From Planctomycetota bacterium (GTDB taxonomy: Bacteria; Planctomycetota; UBA11346), in NCBI GenBank assembly GCA_007693455.1, contig REDP01000181.1, positions 1 through 40,783 of the forward strand: a stretch of 40,783 nucleotides of DNA, read 5' to 3'. The translations under genes were made by a program, and so were the position numbers. Shown piece by piece: positions 39,021-40,783 of this stretch (position 1 is the stretch's first letter; every line of letters begins with the position of its first letter). The notes beneath the pieces were generated by a model. That model was given only the letters and a program-made list of their open reading frames with translations, searched no databases and had not been told where the DNA came from.

Positions 39021-39950
39021 GTGACTGTAGCCAGAAAACTGCTGACCCTCGCCGCTGTACCGACCCTCGCCGTTCTCAGCAATATCCCGCTAGAAGCCGA
39101 GGAGGACGCGCTGAATGCTGCACCGGAAGAGAATGAGGCGATTGCTGAAGCTAACCCATGGTCCTACAATCTGCGGCTGGGTGCGTTTCTTAATCAAGTG
39201 GCCACACGGCGCGCAGGCTCAAGTCGTGACAGTACCATCGCCAGCACCACCGAAGCCATTAGCTACCGCCTGAGCCTCACTGGCGACCTCACCTGGGAAG
39301 AAGGCCCCAACGAACTCCGTCAAGAGCTGCGTCTGCGTTATGGCCGCAGCAAAGAAGCTGATCGATCCTGGATTACCAATCGTGATGAGATTCGTTACGA
39401 TATCACCGGATTCCGCTTTCTCGATGAGCCACGCATCCAATTCGCTTATGTTTCAGGCCGTGCGCAGACAGTCTTTGAAGGACCCGATGACAACCCCAAC
39501 CGTGGCAACCGCAATCTTGATCCAGGTTCTGCATTTATTGCCATAGGCTACGGGCAACGCCATAAGGATATTTGGCTTCCCGAAAGCGACCGTGTTGAGG
39601 CTCGTGTGGGTGTACGGGCGCAACGCCGCTGGGGCCGGGATCTCTCTAGCGATGAAACGGAGGTTGATATTGGGATCGAGGCAATATTTGACTATCGCAA
39701 CCAACTGCGAGAAGACATTGAATGGAGCTTTTATGCAGAAAGCTTTGCCCCCTTCGATGACCTTGGCCACATCACTACGTGGGCCGAATTAAGCCTAGAT
39801 TTCCAAATTAACACCTGGGTCACCGCCAATATGGGCGTTCGCATCTACTACGAAACCGACCCCAAGGATGCAGATCGCTTCCCCGGCGATGGATATAATA
39901 GCATGAGCATTCGACAAGAGGCCCTCATCGGTATTACCTACACCTTATAA
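39021..39950 (+). CDS. Putative outer membrane beta-barrel protein (DUF481-like)
   Basis: GTG start after AGGAG, signal peptide-like N-terminus (KLLTLAAVPTLAVLSNIPLEAE), alternating beta strands (YNLRLGAFLNQV, YRLSLTGDLTWEEGPNELRQELRLRYG...), C-terminus IRQEALIGITYTL. Confidence 0.7.
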   Translation: MTVARKLLTLAAVPTLAVLSNIPLEAEEDALNAAPEENEAIAEANPWSYNLRLGAFLNQVATRRAGSSRDSTIASTTEAISYRLSLTGDLTWEEGPNELRQELRLRYGRSKEADRSWITNRDEIRYDITGFRFLDEPRIQFAYVSGRAQTVFEGPDDNPNRGNRNLDPGSAFIAIGYGQRHKDIWLPESDRVEARVGVRAQRRWGRDLSSDETEVDIGIEAIFDYRNQLREDIEWSFYAESFAPFDDLGHITTWAELSLDFQINTWVTANMGVRIYYETDPKDADRFPGDGYNSMSIRQEALIGITYTL

Positions 39951-39980
39951 CCGCTCGTCCGGACGCACGAACATTGCAGG

Positions 39981-40019
39981 GCCCGCAGAATACGCATTAC
40001 TTGGCAGCATTCTGCGGGC
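39981..40019. terminator. Bidirectional terminator between convergent genes
   Basis: GCCCGCAGAAT(39981-39991)/ATTCTGCGGGC(40009-40019) perfect 11-bp stem followed by TCTTTGCTC on the + strand. Confidence 0.8.
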
Positions 40020-40091
40020 TCTTTGCTCATGCGTTCACCACCTCCACCGTAGTAATATTCCCGCACCGGCGAGTAGAGGCGCTATTCGGAT

Positions 40092-40783
40092 TTACTGCTC
40101 ATCGCTCTGGCTGAGAAGCTCCAACTGCTCACTTGAGGTTAGTGCCGTGTCATAAACGGTAACCTCTAAAAGTTGTCGCTGGCGCTGGGGTATGCGCAGC
40201 TCGGCGCTAGCATTCTCACTCAACAAACGCAGTACTTCTCGTATGTGCTGCTCCCAAGCAGCAGGCCGCACTTGTTCTGGTGGCTTCATGTCAGGATGGA
40301 TATTGATCACCAAAAGATCTGGGTGCGGGAGATGACTGGGGGCATTAAATCTATAGTAATCACTATTATCAAAAGCGAGTGACAGTAAGGGCGCTTTTCC
40401 TGTTTCTGGTCCGGGAGCAAAGGAAAGGACGAAACTTATTCCCTGGGGAAATTCTTCCCCCGATAGGGTCGCAGTCCATTGATCCTCATCATTTAAACGA
40501 AGCATTGTTGATGCATCATCGGTAGTTGATGCATGGCGATCCTGAGGATGAGGATGCCAGCGATAACGGACCTGAGGAAGGTCCAAACGATTCGCAACAG
40601 TGATAGTGGCATCTGCGCTGAGACGGCCTTCCTGACCAGCACGCACGCGAGCCTGCTCAGTTCCGCTATGAAGCACGACCTCACCGCGAGACACCGCACA
40701 CACATCGCCGTCGTCCCCAGCACTGCCAATAAATTCGGTTCCTATCACCGTCACTCTGCACTCGGGAGTGTGCAACTGCCACG
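40092..40783 (-). CDS. FecR-like domain protein, 5' end beyond the window
   Basis: Frame stays open to the window edge: WQLHTPECRVTVIGTEFIGSAGDDGDVCAVSRGEVVLHSGTEQARVRAGQEGRL (FecR-like), then a C-terminal beta-rich region. Confidence 0.7.
   Translation of the reverse strand, partial: WQLHTPECRVTVIGTEFIGSAGDDGDVCAVSRGEVVLHSGTEQARVRAGQEGRLSADATITVANRLDLPQVRYRWHPHPQDRHASTTDDASTMLRLNDEDQWTATLSGEEFPQGISFVLSFAPGPETGKAPLLSLAFDNSDYYRFNAPSHLPHPDLLVINIHPDMKPPEQVRPAAWEQHIREVLRLLSENASAELRIPQRQRQLLEVTVYDTALTSSEQLELLSQSDEQ

Overview
The window has two parts. About 375-13983 (- strand) is a near-complete S10-spc-alpha ribosomal protein operon, rpsJ to rplQ with secY, infA and rpoA; rpmD, adk, map and rpsD are absent from it. 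The rest is accessory or housekeeping: a TM/TPR-like protein, metF, a 4xLysM protein, cinA, a urea ABC transporter (urtE, urtD, an in-frame urtB-urtC fusion, a truncated urtA), a urease cluster (ureD, fused ureA-ureB, ureC with an in-frame TAG, truncated ureF), a DinG-type helicase, a LolC/E-LolD pair, two Ser/Thr kinases around a shikimate kinase, a beta-barrel-like outer membrane protein, and a FecR-like protein cut by the right edge. Main second-look items: (1) the urease/urea-uptake locus combines an amber codon in an otherwise intact ureC, an apparent deletion fusing the ureF 5' end to the urtA 3' part, and a UrtB-UrtC permease fusion; (2) a multi-hairpin region plus tandem hairpin/T-tract repeats lies in the ~0.5 kb gap before rpsJ, possibly an ncRNA or long r-protein leader; (3) a hairpin with the RBS in its 3' arm precedes metF. 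I found no tRNA, rRNA, CRISPR array or transposase. All assignments come from reading the sequence without database searches. Hand-counted motif coordinates may be off by about 1 nt.
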